64,000 nt of DNA from Burkholderiaceae bacterium (GTDB lineage Bacteria > Pseudomonadota > Gammaproteobacteria > Burkholderiales > Burkholderiaceae_C): the NCBI GenBank assembly GCA_023150375.1, contig JAKLLA010000008.1, positions 1 through 64,000 on the forward strand, in the 5' to 3' direction. Below are positions 1-9,510 of the stretch, piece after piece. The notes under the pieces are model-generated. The model saw only the letters and a program-made list of their open reading frames with translations, searched no databases and had not been told where the DNA came from. Position numbers and translations under genes: made by a program. Numbering within the stretch: position 1 is the first letter of the stretch; the number at the start of each line of letters is the position of its first letter.

Positions 1-20
1 AGAGGGTGTATCCCAAATCA
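1..20 (+). repeat. Left terminal inverted repeat of the IS
   Basis: Begins AGAGGGTGTATCCC and pairs with 1206-1225 with three mismatches. The repeat starts at the very first base of the window. Confidence 0.85.
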
Positions 21-70
21 ATATCTCGTGTGCACGCCGATGCAGAATCGGCCGACTCGCGAGGGATCGA

Positions 71-1213
71 ATGGGAAGTGCGCAAGCAAAGATCAAGGGG
101 CGCCCGGGGCGCAAGCCCGTGTTGACGGCTGATCACGGCGTGGTCTTGACGAGCATCGTGCAGGAGCTGCCGCGCTCGTCGCTGGACGAACTGACGCGCG
201 AACTCAACCGTCGCTGTGCCCTGAACGTGTGCTCGGCGACGGTTCGCAAGGCGCTCGAGCAAGCGGGCATCAAGCGCATGCGGCCCACGCGCAAGCCTGC
301 CGAGCGCGCTGCCGTGCAAGGCGGCAAGCCCCTTCGCGTGGGCTACGCTGAACGACACCGGCGCGAGGACGGCCCCAGCGGGATGAACACCGATCTGACC
401 GATGCGGAGTGGGCCCTGGTGGCGGACCTGTTCGAGCGCCAAGGCGGGCGCGGTGCGCCTGCGAGGCACGAGCGACGCGTGCTTGTCAACGCGTGCTGCT
501 ACATCGTGCGCACAGGCTGCGCCTGGCGCTTGCTGCCCAAGTCGTTCCCGCCCTGGCGTGCGGTCTACAAGGCCTTTCGCGGCTGGGCGCACGCCGGCAC
601 CTTCGAACTGATGCACGACCGACTCCGCCGGCAGTGGCGCGACCGCGTGGGCCGTGAACCGGACCCCACGGCAGCCATCATCGACTCGCAGAGCACGCGC
701 AGCACAGCACAGGGCGGCAGTACCGGCTTCGACGCGGGCAAGAAGGTCAAGGGCCGCAAGCGCCATCTCGTCGTCGACACGCTTGGCTTGCTGCTGGCCG
801 TGACGATCACTGCTGCGAGCGTGCAAGACCGCGACGGGGCCGCGCCCGTGGTCGCCCAGGCCTGCACGAAGGTGGCCGGTCTCAAGGTGTTGTTCGCAGA
901 CGCGGCCTACGGCGGGCGCTGTGCCCAGGCCATCGAGAAGACTCATGGCATCGCCGTGCACATCGTGCGCCACCCCGGCAATCGGGTCACGGGCACTTGG
1001 CAGAGCGCCCAGCAACCGCTGTGGCCAGAGGTCGTCGCCAAAGGCTTCGTCGTGCAAGCCAAGCGCTGGGTCGTCGAGCGTACGCATGCCTGGAACGAGC
1101 GTGCTCGTCGCTTGATCGCTCACCACGACCGCTCCGATTGGGCCCCCGTCGCATGGATCTGGCTCACCGAAGCGCGTATCCTCGCAACGAGACTGGCGAC
1201 AGGGTTCATTTAG
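71..1213 (+). CDS. IS5-type DDE transposase with N-terminal helix-turn-helix extension
   Basis: This 380-residue transposase of the IS element carries DDE catalytic residues visible as D205 (IIDSQS), D277 (FADAAYGG) and E336 (VVERTHAW), in the usual IS5 layout. The canonical IS5 transposase start (MNTDLTDAEW) lies at residue 105. The first ~104 residues are an extra winged-helix-like segment, with SSLDELTREL and SATVRKALEQAGI resembling the DNA-binding domain of IS630-type elements. The ATG at 71 has a GAGGG ribosome-binding site just upstream. The frame is intact, so the element may still be active. An internal start at 383 would give a typical 275-residue IS5 transposase. Confidence 0.88.
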   Translation: MGSAQAKIKGRPGRKPVLTADHGVVLTSIVQELPRSSLDELTRELNRRCALNVCSATVRKALEQAGIKRMRPTRKPAERAAVQGGKPLRVGYAERHRREDGPSGMNTDLTDAEWALVADLFERQGGRGAPARHERRVLVNACCYIVRTGCAWRLLPKSFPPWRAVYKAFRGWAHAGTFELMHDRLRRQWRDRVGREPDPTAAIIDSQSTRSTAQGGSTGFDAGKKVKGRKRHLVVDTLGLLLAVTITAASVQDRDGAAPVVAQACTKVAGLKVLFADAAYGGRCAQAIEKTHGIAVHIVRHPGNRVTGTWQSAQQPLWPEVVAKGFVVQAKRWVVERTHAWNERARRLIAHHDRSDWAPVAWIWLTEARILATRLATGFI

Positions 1214-1225
1214 GAAACACCCTCT
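1206..1225 (-). repeat. Right terminal inverted repeat of the IS
   Basis: The reverse complement reads AGAGGGTGTTTCCTAAATGA and matches the left end at 17 of 20 bases. It overlaps the transposase stop codon region. Confidence 0.85.
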
Positions 1226-1280
1226 GAGCGGCACCCTTGCGGGGGCGGGCCGCGCGGTCCCGCCGGGGTGCCCGGGCGGG

Positions 1281-1502
1281 GTGTCCGGGCGGGGCAGGAC
1301 CTTCGTACACTCGGTGCCATCCATGGATGCACTGCCAAACCCACCGAACCCACCGAACCCACCGAAGCGCCGGGCGCTGCCGATCGGCATCCAGAATTTG
1401 CTCGCGATGCGCGAGCGGGTCTGCCACTGCGTCGACAATGCGGGCACGCGTCAGGCCGCGGGTCTGGTGGGCTTCGAGGTGGAGACGATCGGGGCCGGCT
1501 GA
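1281..1502 (+). pseudogene. Remnant of an AAA-ATPase-like / PD-(D/E)XK protein (N-terminal fragment)
   Basis: A short open frame whose residues KRRALPIGIQNLLAMRER followed by CHCVDNAG resemble the N-terminus of the AAA-ATPase-like/PD-(D/E)XK nuclease family, usually of the form LPIGIQ-F--IRE-G-YYVDKT. Similarity is lost after about 45 residues and the frame stops at 1502. Full-length members are around 500 residues, so only the N-terminal tip remains. The likely start is the ATG at 1323. A 9-bp tandem repeat encoding NPPNPPNPP precedes the conserved part. The identification rests on a short motif. Confidence 0.45.
1340..1366 (+). repeat. Three tandem copies of a 9-bp unit
   Basis: The unit CCCACCGAA occurs three times in perfect tandem (1340-1348, 1349-1357, 1358-1366). 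It keeps the reading frame of the ATPase remnant, coding Asn-Pro-Pro. Slipped-strand expansion is the likely origin. Confidence 0.85.
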
Positions 1503-1547
1503 CGACGCGCCCTGCGCCGGGGCGCGGTGCGCTCGGTTCGCTGGCCT

Positions 1548-3131
1548 TCAGCGCAGCCGGCTGCAGTCCAGCCGGGCGCCGCCGGCGCGCGGGCGCTGTC
1601 CGGGGGCGCAGCCGGGGGTGCCGAGGTCGTCGGGCCCGCACAGGCGGCTGATCGCGCCGGTCTGCAGCAGGGCGATGGGCTGGCCGCCGACGGCGCTGAT
1701 GCGGTTGCCGATCAGTTCGACCCCGGCGACCATGCCCGGGGTGCCGCCCACGCCGATGCGGATGCCGTCGGCCGCGGGGCGCTCGATCTGGTTGTTCGTG
1801 ACGCTGACATGGCGGACCACCAGGTGGCTGACCACCCAGGGGTTGCGCAGGTCGTCGTCGCGGTTGCCCCAGGTGTGGATCTCGATGGCGCCGTGGCCGG
1901 TGCGTGCCGGGGCACCGGCGGGCCAGCCGCCGGGCGGCGGGCGCTGGATGTCCAGGATGCGGTTGGCGTCGACGACGATCTCGGAGGGGCCGGGGGTGCG
2001 GTAGCTGCCTTCCTGCGCGACGATCACCCCGGCGCCGTGGCGCACCGCCTCGATGTGGTTGGCCCGCACCGTGATGCGCCGGCTGCCGATCACGCCGATG
2101 CCGCGTCCCCAGGGGTTGAAGCCCACCCGGTTGTCCTGGATGAGCACGTCGCGCACCTGGTCCTCGAAGGTCGGGCGCGCGCCGCTGCGCAGCAGCTCCA
2201 TGCCGCGCGGGCCGAGGTAGGACACGGTGGCAATGGCGTCGTCGCCGCTGCCTTCGACGCGGTTGGCCAGGATGCGGCCGTTGAAGGCGCCGCCGGTGAC
2301 GTGGATGCCGTCGGCCAGGGTCTCGACGACCTGGTTCTCGGCGATGGTGAAGTCGGCCGCACGGATCGCGAAGATGCCGGCCGAGGCGCCGCCGCGCGGG
2401 CTGGTCGCGCCGACGAGCAGGCGCGGCGCACTGTCCGGCGGCGGCAGGATGCGCACGCCGCGCACGACGTTGCCGCGCACGGGGGGGTCTTCGGTGCGGG
2501 CGGCGCGGCCGGGGGCGATCGACACCCGGGTGCCGGGAATGTCCAGCCGGCGCTGACCGGGCGCGGCGGTGAGCGTGGCGCCGTACAGGCGCACGCCGTC
2601 GGCGCGCAGGCCGATGGTCAGGTCGCGGTGGTCCAGCGCGTGGATCGTCGCGCCGGCGGCCCAGAGCGTGACGCGCGGGGTGGTGACGTACCAGCTGCGC
2701 GCCTGCAGGTAGCGCCCGGGCGGGAAGACGAGCCAGTCGCCGTCGCGGGCGGCGGCCAGGGCGCGTTCGACCGCCTCGTCGTCGGCGCGGTCGTCGTCGG
2801 GGCGGGCGCCGAAGCGGGTGACATCCAGCGCGCCGGCGGGGGGCTGCGGCAGCGGCGGCAGGCGCAGGCAGTCGGGATCCTCGGCCGCGCCGGCTGCCGT
2901 GGTGGCGGCAACCGAGGCCGCCCCGGGGACCGGCGCCGGCCCGCCGGCCGACGGGGCGGCGAGCGCCTCGGGCTGACCGATCGGTCCGGCCAGCGCGGGG
3001 GGCGATGCCGGCAGCCCGCAGGCAGCCAGCCCGAGCAGCAGCGCCGCCGGGGTCCACAGCGCCAGGGCCGAGCTGCAGGGCCGGGGGGCCCGGCCGGGGC
3101 CGGGCGGCTGAGGCATGGGATGTTTACACAT
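1548..3131 (-). CDS. Lipoprotein with right-handed parallel beta-helix (pectate-lyase-like) fold
   Basis: A secreted lipoprotein of about 527 residues. The N-terminus has a hydrophobic stretch ending in a lipobox (LLLGLAAC), so it should be lipid-anchored. After a Pro/Ala-rich linker comes [19 protein letters not shown], the usual opening of pectate-lyase-like beta-helix proteins. Repeated short strands follow (for example [19 protein letters not shown] and [19 protein letters not shown]), typical of PbH1 repeats and the NosD/pectate-lyase superfamily. The substrate is unknown; polysaccharide binding or cleavage is plausible. The start could be ATG 3131 or ATG 3116, and neither has a clear ribosome-binding site. 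A TAAAAT box seven bases before 3131 hints at a leaderless start. It is divergent from guaC. Confidence 0.7.
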   Translation of the reverse strand: MCKHPMPQPPGPGRAPRPCSSALALWTPAALLLGLAACGLPASPPALAGPIGQPEALAAPSAGGPAPVPGAASVAATTAAGAAEDPDCLRLPPLPQPPAGALDVTRFGARPDDDRADDEAVERALAAARDGDWLVFPPGRYLQARSWYVTTPRVTLWAAGATIHALDHRDLTIGLRADGVRLYGATLTAAPGQRRLDIPGTRVSIAPGRAARTEDPPVRGNVVRGVRILPPPDSAPRLLVGATSPRGGASAGIFAIRAADFTIAENQVVETLADGIHVTGGAFNGRILANRVEGSGDDAIATVSYLGPRGMELLRSGARPTFEDQVRDVLIQDNRVGFNPWGRGIGVIGSRRITVRANHIEAVRHGAGVIVAQEGSYRTPGPSEIVVDANRILDIQRPPPGGWPAGAPARTGHGAIEIHTWGNRDDDLRNPWVVSHLVVRHVSVTNNQIERPAADGIRIGVGGTPGMVAGVELIGNRISAVGGQPIALLQTGAISRLCGPDDLGTPGCAPGQRPRAGGARLDCSRLR

Positions 3132-3376
3132 TGTTGCGATTTTACCGGTTCGGACGCCGTGCGGGGCTGGGGTTCGCCTGGAGCGGGGATGCGAGTCCCG
3201 CGGCCGGAGCCGGCTTCGAAAGGCGCTGCGGCGGCCGTCGACATGCTCCAGAGGGCATGGTGGCCATGCGGTGCGACGCATGGTTGCGGGCGCGCCCTGC
3301 GCCTAGACTCGTCCGGTTTGCCTGCCGAAGGCGTGTCGCCCCGGCACGTCCGGCAGCGCGGCGCAGGAGCGGTGCC

Positions 3377-4354
3377 ATGGACATCTTCGATTACGACAAC
3401 GTGCTGCTGCTGCCGCGGCGCTGCCGGGTGGACAGCCGCTCGGAATGCGACCCCTCGGTGGAGTTCGGCGGCCGGCGCTTCGCGCTGCCGGTGGTGCCTG
3501 CGAACATGAAGACGGTGCTGAACGAGGCGCTGGCGGCCTGGCTGGCGGCCAACGGCCACTTCTACGTGATGCACCGTTTCGACCTCGACAACGTGGCCTT
3601 CGCGCGGAGCATGCGCGAGCGCGGCCTGTTCGTCTCGATCAGCTCGGGCGTGAAGGCCGCCGACATGGCGGTGATCGACCGGCTGGCCGCCGAGGGGCTG
3701 GGGGCGGACTACGTGACCATCGACATCGCGCACGGCCATGCCGACAGTGTGCGGCGCATGATCGAGCACATCAAGGCGAAGCTGCCGCAGGCCTTCGTGA
3801 TCGCCGGCAACGTGGGCACCCCCGAGGCGGTCATCGACCTGGAGAACTGGGGCGCGGACGCCACCAAGGTGGGCATCGGGCCGGGCAAGGTCTGCATCAC
3901 GCGGCTGAAGACGGGCTTCGGCACGGGCGGCTGGCAGCTCTCGGCGCTGAAGTGGTGCGCGCGGGTGGCGACCAAGCCGATCATCGCCGACGGCGGCATC
4001 CGGCACCACGGCGACATCGCCAAGAGCGTGCGCTTCGGTGCGGCGATGGTGATGATCGGCTCGCTGTTCGCGGGGCACGAGGAGTCGCCCGGGCGCACGG
4101 TGGAGGTCGACGGCCAGCTCTTCAAGGAGTACTACGGCTCGGCCAGCGACTTCAACAAGGGCGAATACCGGCATGTCGAGGGCAAGCGCATCCTCGAGCC
4201 GATCAAGGGCCCGCTGGCCGAGACCCTGCGCGAGATGCGCGAGGACCTGCAGAGCTCGATCAGCTATGCCGGCGGGCGGGTGCTGAGCGACCTGCGGCGG
4301 GTGAACTATGTCATCCTGGGGGGCGAGAACGCCGGCGAGCACCTGCTGATGTGA
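3377..4354 (+). CDS. guaC: GMP reductase (GuaC2 type)
   Basis: NADPH-dependent GMP reductase of 325 residues, converting GMP to IMP with release of ammonia in purine salvage. The IMPDH/GMPR loop is clear: [11 protein letters not shown] with catalytic Cys173, followed by [11 protein letters not shown]. The length and the absence of CBS domains separate it from IMP dehydrogenase (about 490 residues). NANMKTVL-like and [14 protein letters not shown] motifs agree with phosphate binding. The ATG at 3377 is preceded by AGGAG with good spacing. An in-frame extension upstream has no family similarity and was not used. It converges on the c-di-GMP gene, with only 10 bp between stop codons. Confidence 0.92.
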   Translation: MDIFDYDNVLLLPRRCRVDSRSECDPSVEFGGRRFALPVVPANMKTVLNEALAAWLAANGHFYVMHRFDLDNVAFARSMRERGLFVSISSGVKAADMAVIDRLAAEGLGADYVTIDIAHGHADSVRRMIEHIKAKLPQAFVIAGNVGTPEAVIDLENWGADATKVGIGPGKVCITRLKTGFGTGGWQLSALKWCARVATKPIIADGGIRHHGDIAKSVRFGAAMVMIGSLFAGHEESPGRTVEVDGQLFKEYYGSASDFNKGEYRHVEGKRILEPIKGPLAETLREMREDLQSSISYAGGRVLSDLRRVNYVILGGENAGEHLLM

Positions 4355-4364
4355 GCCCGGCGGG

Positions 4365-7346
4365 TCAGCGCTCCAGCGAGGTCAGCGGCATGGTCTCGGC
4401 AAAGGCGTCCAGGCGCCTCGGGTCGGGGCGGTTGCCTTCCAGGTAGCGCGCGACCGCCTCGCCCGAGAGCGGCTGGGCGTACAGGTAGCCCTGCGCGATG
4501 TCGCAGCGGTGTTCGGCCAGGAAGGCGCGCTGTTCGGCGTTCTCGACGCCCTCGGCCACCACCGGCACGCCCAGGCCGTGCGCCAGCGCGATGGTGGCGC
4601 GCACGATGGCCGCCCCGTTCGGGTCGCTGGTGATGTCGTGGATGAAGGTGGGGTCGATCTTGATCTGGTCGACCGGGAAGCGCTTCAGGTGCGCCAGCGA
4701 CGAGTAGCCGGTGCCGAAGTCGTCCATCGCCACCGCCACGCCGAGCTGGCGCAGCTCGGTCAGCAGGGTCTTGAGCTGGCCGAGGTCGGCCATCGCGGTG
4801 CTCTCGGTGACCTCGATCTTCAGGTAGCGGGCCGGGATGTCGGCCTCGGCCAGGGCGTCGGCCACCACCTGCACCAGGTGGCGGTCCAGGCACTGGCGTG
4901 CCGAGACGTTTACCGACACCGGCACCAGCGGCACCCCGGCGGCGCGCCAGGCGGCCAGCTGGCGGGTGGCCTCGCGGATCACCCAGGCCCCCACCGCCAG
5001 GATCAGGCCGGTTTCCTCCACCACATGCAGGAAGCGGCCGGGGGCCCAGAGCTCGCCATCGGGCTGGCGCCAGCGCAGCAGGGCCTCGAGGCCCACCGGG
5101 CGGCCGGCGATCAGGTCGACCTGCGGCTGATAGTGCAGCACGAAGTCGCCGCCCTCGAGGCCGTGGCGCAGGCGGGTCTCGATGGCCAGCCATTCGCGCG
5201 TCCAGGCGGGCATCTCGCTGGCGTAGAACTCGAAGCGCTTGCCGCCGTGCGCCTTGCCGCGGTACATCGCGGTGTCGGCCAGGGCAATCAGGGTGTCGGC
5301 ATCGTGGCCGTCCTGCGGCGCCAGGGCGATGCCGATGCAGCAGCCGCATTCGACGTCGATGCCGTCGATCTGGAACTCGGCGGCCACCGCATCGATGAGC
5401 TGGCCGGCCAGTGCCGCCACCACCTCGCGCGAGCCCACCTCCTCGAGCAGCACGACGAACTCGTCGCCGCCCCAGCGCGCCACGGTGTCGTGCGGCCGGC
5501 AGCAGGCCGTCAGGCGGCGCGCCACCTCGCGCAGCACCGCGTCGCCCTGGCGGTGGCCGAGGCTGTCGTTGATGCGCTTGAAGCGGTCCAGGTCGACGAA
5601 GAGCACCGCCAGCGAACGCTGCGCCCGCGTCACGCCGGTCAGCGCATGCTGCAGGCGGTCGGTCAGCAGGGTGCGGTTGGGCAGGCCGGTGAGTTTGTCG
5701 TGCGTGCTCTCGTGGCGCAGCTGTTCGCCGGCCTGCACCTCGGCGGTGACGTCGGCCAGGGCGATCACCACCTCGGGCAGCAGGCTGGGGCGGGCCGCCG
5801 CCAGGCGCCCGCGCCGCACGGGACGGGGCGGGGTCTGGCTGCGACCGGCGCTGCCGGGCGCCGGGGAGGGGTGCACCGGGCTGGCGATCAGCCGCACCAG
5901 GCGGGGCGTGGGGGGCAGGTCCAGGCGCAGGGGCTGCTGCACATGCACCACCTCGCGCTGCTCGAGGCAGGCGGTGAGCGCGGCATCGAGGATGTGCGCC
6001 TCGCGGGCGCTCAGGCGCAGCAGGGTGGAGACATGCAGCCCCTGCACGCGGGCGAGCTCGTCGCCGACGAGTCGCTCGGCGCTGGGGTTGAGGTAGCGCA
6101 CGCGCAGCCGGGCGTCGATGGAGATGACGCTGTCGGTGATCGCGCGCAGCGTGGCGTCGGCCTGGTGCTGGGCCTGGGCGAGGTCCTCGCGCGCGTCCTG
6201 CAGCTCGCCGGCGCGGGTGAGCAGGTAGGCCAGCGCCAGGCCGAGGGTGATCGCGCTGCAGGGCAGCCACAGGTGGGTGCTGGCCAGCAGCAGTGCGCTG
6301 CCCGCCGCCGGCAGCGGCAGCAGCAGCGCCAGGCGCCGCCCGCGCGGGCGCCAGCCGCGCCATTGCAGCAGGGCGGCCAGCAGCAGCATCGGCAGCAGGT
6401 TGGCCGCCGCGACCACGGCTGGGGACTGCGGTTCGGCCAGGTCGCCCTCGCGCAGGGCGTGCAGCACCTGGGCCTGCCACTGCACTCCGCTCCAGGCCGT
6501 GCCGGGCGCGGCGGCAGGCGAGGTGACGTGCTGGTCCAGCCCCTGGGCGGTCACGCCGACCCAGACGATGCGGCCGGTCAGCGCCGTGGCCACCTGCGGC
6601 TCGCGCAGCAGCTGCAGGGCCGACAGGCGCGGCACTTCGGCTGCACGCAGCGGCATCAGGCGCTCCTCGGCGCGTTGCCAGGCCAGCGGGTTGCCGCCGG
6701 CGCGGCGGCAGTCCTGCGCCGTGGCCGGCGGCAGGCGGCGGCGTGCGGCGGGCTCGTCCGCGACCCGCCAGACGGCCAGCGCCAGCTGCTCCCAGCACTG
6801 CCCGGCGACGCCCGCGCGCAGGTACAGGCGGCGCACCCGGGCGTCGGGGTCGATCTCCGTGTCGACGTGGCCCAGGCCGGCTGCCGCGGCGGCGAAATCC
6901 GGCAACGGTCCGCTGGCCTGCAGGCCGCCCGCGCCGGCCGCCGCGCTGGGGGCCACCGGCAGGACGACGCGGCCGTGGCGGCGCAGCGCGGCCGCCAGGC
7001 TGCGGTCGCCTTCGCCGGCCTCGCCGAACAGCACGTCGTAGCCCACCGCACGGGGCGCGGCGCTGCCGATGCGTTCGAGCAGCTGGGCGTGCAGATCACG
7101 CGGCCAGGGCCAGCGGCCCAGGGCCTGCACACTGGCGTCGTCGATGGTGACGATGACCTGCGCGTCGCTGACCTCGGGCGGGCGCGGCAGTCCCTGCACG
7201 AGTCGCGCGGTGACGTCCCAGGCGGCCCGGTCCAGGGTCTCCAGCAGTCCCCGGGCGGGGCCGAGCAGGGCGAGGATCAGCGCGCAGGCCACCCACCAGG
7301 GATGCCCGACGCTGGTCTGACCGGCGCGCAGCAGCCAGCGCTTCAT
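4365..7346 (-). CDS. CHASE2 sensor with PAS, GGDEF and EAL domains (c-di-GMP synthesis/hydrolysis)
   Basis: A 993-residue inner-membrane protein. It has an N-terminal membrane segment, then a periplasmic CHASE2 domain (about residues 35-310; VIVTIDDASVQALGRWPWPR is characteristic). Two or three membrane helices follow, then a PAS region around 410-560, GGDEF near 625 and EAL from about 750. The cyclase signature RWGGDEF is intact, and an inhibitory RxxD site (RPHD) sits five residues before it. The phosphodiesterase motifs EALLRW, DDFGTGYSS, KIDPTF and EGVE are also intact, so both activities are possible. The start at 7346 overlaps the stop of the LysM-FecR gene as ATGA, indicating translational coupling. 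A periplasmic signal passed from the FecR protein is an inference. Confidence 0.88.
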   Translation of the reverse strand: MKRWLLRAGQTSVGHPWWVACALILALLGPARGLLETLDRAAWDVTARLVQGLPRPPEVSDAQVIVTIDDASVQALGRWPWPRDLHAQLLERIGSAAPRAVGYDVLFGEAGEGDRSLAAALRRHGRVVLPVAPSAAAGAGGLQASGPLPDFAAAAAGLGHVDTEIDPDARVRRLYLRAGVAGQCWEQLALAVWRVADEPAARRRLPPATAQDCRRAGGNPLAWQRAEERLMPLRAAEVPRLSALQLLREPQVATALTGRIVWVGVTAQGLDQHVTSPAAAPGTAWSGVQWQAQVLHALREGDLAEPQSPAVVAAANLLPMLLLAALLQWRGWRPRGRRLALLLPLPAAGSALLLASTHLWLPCSAITLGLALAYLLTRAGELQDAREDLAQAQHQADATLRAITDSVISIDARLRVRYLNPSAERLVGDELARVQGLHVSTLLRLSAREAHILDAALTACLEQREVVHVQQPLRLDLPPTPRLVRLIASPVHPSPAPGSAGRSQTPPRPVRRGRLAAARPSLLPEVVIALADVTAEVQAGEQLRHESTHDKLTGLPNRTLLTDRLQHALTGVTRAQRSLAVLFVDLDRFKRINDSLGHRQGDAVLREVARRLTACCRPHDTVARWGGDEFVVLLEEVGSREVVAALAGQLIDAVAAEFQIDGIDVECGCCIGIALAPQDGHDADTLIALADTAMYRGKAHGGKRFEFYASEMPAWTREWLAIETRLRHGLEGGDFVLHYQPQVDLIAGRPVGLEALLRWRQPDGELWAPGRFLHVVEETGLILAVGAWVIREATRQLAAWRAAGVPLVPVSVNVSARQCLDRHLVQVVADALAEADIPARYLKIEVTESTAMADLGQLKTLLTELRQLGVAVAMDDFGTGYSSLAHLKRFPVDQIKIDPTFIHDITSDPNGAAIVRATIALAHGLGVPVVAEGVENAEQRAFLAEHRCDIAQGYLYAQPLSGEAVARYLEGNRPDPRRLDAFAETMPLTSLER

Positions 7347-9178
7347 CGCGGCGCGGGGGCCGCAGCGGCCGGTACCAGGGGGGGCGGCGCCGCCGGCGCC
7401 CAGGCGGCGCACTGCGGGGCCGGACCGGCGCCGGTGGGCGGCAGCGCGTTCAGGTCGGCGCGTACCAGCGCGGCGTGGTCGTCGAGCAGGCGCAGCCCGT
7501 GCACTTCCAGCGACTGGGCGCGGCCCCAGCCCACCGGCCGGCCGGCCAGTGCGGGGCGACCCACGCGCAGGTGGTAACGCCCGGCCGCCGGCCGGGGCAG
7601 GTCGGCCTGCCGGCCGTGCCGCAGTTCGTCGAGCAGCACCTCGGTGAAGCCCGCATCACGGGCGATCTGCAGCCGCACCGGGCCCCCGCCTTCGCCCGGG
7701 CCTTCGCCATCGCCCTGCCAGCGCAGGCGCAGCCGCTCGTCCAGTTCGATGCCGATCAGTTCCGGCGTGGCCGTCACGAGCTGCAGGTGCTGCACCGCGC
7801 TCCAGGGGCCCTGGTCGTCGTCGAGCAGGCTGGCGACGCGCCACTGGTAGCGACCGGCGGGCAGCACCGGCAGGGCGCAGGCCAGGCTGTCGTCGCCGGC
7901 CAGATCGGCCAGCGGGGCTGCGAAGCCCCGGTCGGCCGCGGCGATCTGCAGCCGGTAGCGCAGCCGGCGCTCGCTGCCCACGCCCTCCGCCCCGGCCGCG
8001 CGGGTGTCGGCGGGGCGCCAGCGCAGCGTGCCTGCCTGCGGCGTGACCGGCTGCGTGCCGGCCGGTGCCTGCGGCAGCGGGGGCGGCGGCTGGGTGTCGA
8101 TGGTCAGCAGCTGCTGCGCGCTCAGGCCTTCCAGGCCGAGGCTGTCCACGCCGCGCAGCCGCAGCCGGTAGCGGCCGTCGGGAAGCGGCGGCAGGTGCAG
8201 CCGGGGTTCGGCCGCGGAGGCGTCGAGCGCCAGGGTGACCGCGGCCTGGTCGGTGGCATCCAGCGCGGCCAGCTGCACGCGGTAGGCGCTGGCGCCGCGC
8301 AGGGCTGGCCAGACCAGCCGGGGCTGCGCTTCCTGCCAGTGCGTGGCCAGGCCCTCCAGGCGGGGCGGCGCCAGCAGGCGCCGTGGTGGCTGGGGCGGCA
8401 GCCCTGCCTGGGCCAGGCTGCCGGTGCCCTGTGCCAGGGTGAGCTGCCCGCGCGCATTGCCGAAGGACACCGCGCCGTCGAGCACCTCGCTGCGCGTGCT
8501 GCGGGCGTCGGCGGCGATGCGGAACTCGGTGCCGCGCACGGCCGTGACCGCCGAGGGGGTCTGGATCTCGAAGCGCGAGCCGCTGGCGCGCATGGGGTGC
8601 ACCGCGTTCTCCAGACGGCCGCGCAGCAGCTCGATGCGCAGCGACAGCGCCCCCGCGCCCACCTCGGCGGCCTCGCGCAGGTGCAGCTCGCTGTCGGGCA
8701 GCACCAGCACGCGCGAACCGTCGGCCAGCTGCAGCGCCGCGCTGGCGCCGCCCGGTGTGCGCAGGCGGCTGCCCGCGGCCAGCCGCTGCCCGGTCTCGGC
8801 GCTGCGCCAGCCCTGGCCGTCGCCCAGGTCGACCTGCACCTCGCCGGTGAAGGCGCCCAGCTGCAGGGCGCTGGCGCGCAGGCGCAGCCAGTCCCGCGGG
8901 ATGCGCAGCGTGCTGCCGGGCGGCAGCCGGCGGTCGTCGGCGATGCGGTTGTGCGCCACCAGCCGCGGCCAGTAGCTCATGTCGCGCAGGAAGCGCTCCG
9001 ACAGGTTCCAGGGGTTGTCGCCGGGCTGCAGGGTGTAGAGGTAGTCGTCGGCGGCCCGGGCCGGTGCGCTGTCGACCAGCAGCGCCAGGCCGAGCAGCGC
9101 GACCAGACTGCCCCAGCGTACTGAGCCGCGCCGTGGGCGCTCCGGGCGCGCCGCGGCCGCATCTGTCGCTTCGATCAT
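7343..9178 (-). CDS. Secreted LysM and FecR domain protein
   Basis: About 611 residues. A Sec signal peptide ends near APARAADD. A LysM peptidoglycan-binding domain follows (YTLQPGDNPWNLSERFL, about residues 45-95), then a FecR-type domain (about 115-260) with the typical VTAVRGTEFRI. The C-terminal half holds two or three fibronectin-like units (PRLVWPALRGASAYRVQL; PDGRYRLRLRG; AGRYQWRVAS). A periplasmic or cell-wall protein is expected. It is the first gene of a pair with the CHASE2-GGDEF-EAL gene (ATGA overlap), so a joint role in envelope sensing is likely. FecR/CHASE2 gene pairs are a known association. The start at 9178 fits the signal peptide; an upstream in-frame start at 9238 is less likely. 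Confidence 0.8.
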   Translation of the reverse strand: MIEATDAAAARPERPRRGSVRWGSLVALLGLALLVDSAPARAADDYLYTLQPGDNPWNLSERFLRDMSYWPRLVAHNRIADDRRLPPGSTLRIPRDWLRLRASALQLGAFTGEVQVDLGDGQGWRSAETGQRLAAGSRLRTPGGASAALQLADGSRVLVLPDSELHLREAAEVGAGALSLRIELLRGRLENAVHPMRASGSRFEIQTPSAVTAVRGTEFRIAADARSTRSEVLDGAVSFGNARGQLTLAQGTGSLAQAGLPPQPPRRLLAPPRLEGLATHWQEAQPRLVWPALRGASAYRVQLAALDATDQAAVTLALDASAAEPRLHLPPLPDGRYRLRLRGVDSLGLEGLSAQQLLTIDTQPPPPLPQAPAGTQPVTPQAGTLRWRPADTRAAGAEGVGSERRLRYRLQIAAADRGFAAPLADLAGDDSLACALPVLPAGRYQWRVASLLDDDQGPWSAVQHLQLVTATPELIGIELDERLRLRWQGDGEGPGEGGGPVRLQIARDAGFTEVLLDELRHGRQADLPRPAAGRYHLRVGRPALAGRPVGWGRAQSLEVHGLRLLDDHAALVRADLNALPPTGAGPAPQCAAWAPAAPPPLVPAAAAPAPR

Positions 9179-9510
9179 GTGTGTTCTTGTGGGTCCTGCA
9201 CCGCTGGCTCGTCCTGGCGGCGGTGTGCCCGCACACACCGTCCGCCCGGAAATCGTCCGGCCCGGCGACCGTCGACGACCGTCCGGAACCGCGCAGGCAT
9301 CTCTGGCAACGCCCGCAGAGCGGCGAGCATAGCTGTGCCCAGCCGGTGCGGCCGTGCCTTAGCGCACGGCCGAAACCGGCAAATTGCAACATCTGGTCAC
9401 GCAGCCCCTGCCCGAGGGGGGCGTGCAGGCGCGGCGCCGCTGGAGGGCGGCACGCTTGCAATTGGTAGCAGTCGGCGCGCCGCCGCTGTGGTCAGTGCGC
9501 CACGGCAGGC
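9179..9510. other. Intergenic region with one strong inverted repeat
   Basis: 332 bp between the FecR gene start and the DyP peroxidase stop, both on the minus strand. It must hold the promoter of the FecR/c-di-GMP pair, but I see no confident -35/-10. The only clear structure is a perfect 9-bp inverted repeat at 9349-9372. No coding sequence is supported. Confidence 0.5.
9349..9372. repeat. Perfect 9-bp inverted repeat
   Basis: CGGCCGTGC (9349-9357) pairs with GCACGGCCG (9364-9372) across a 6-base loop. It lies about 140 bp downstream of the DyP stop in the minus direction and could be part of a terminator, but no T-run follows on either strand. Confidence 0.5.

Larger units (their letters stand above)
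1..1225 (+). mobile_element. Complete IS5-family insertion sequence
   Basis: The element is bounded by imperfect inverted repeats: bases 1-20 match the reverse complement of 1206-1225 at 17 of 20 positions, and both ends begin AGAGGGTGT. The single transposase frame fills almost all of the interior. The end sequence and DDE transposase fit the IS5 family, probably the IS427-like group. The left end coincides with the first base of the window, so the target duplication cannot be checked. It lies 55 bp from a decayed ATPase remnant, which suggests an accessory or degrading locus. Confidence 0.88.

Noticed and set aside
4509-7577. A 1022-codon plus-strand open frame opposite the CHASE2-GGDEF-EAL gene
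   Set aside because: Shadow frame; the minus-strand protein has all catalytic motifs and this one has none.
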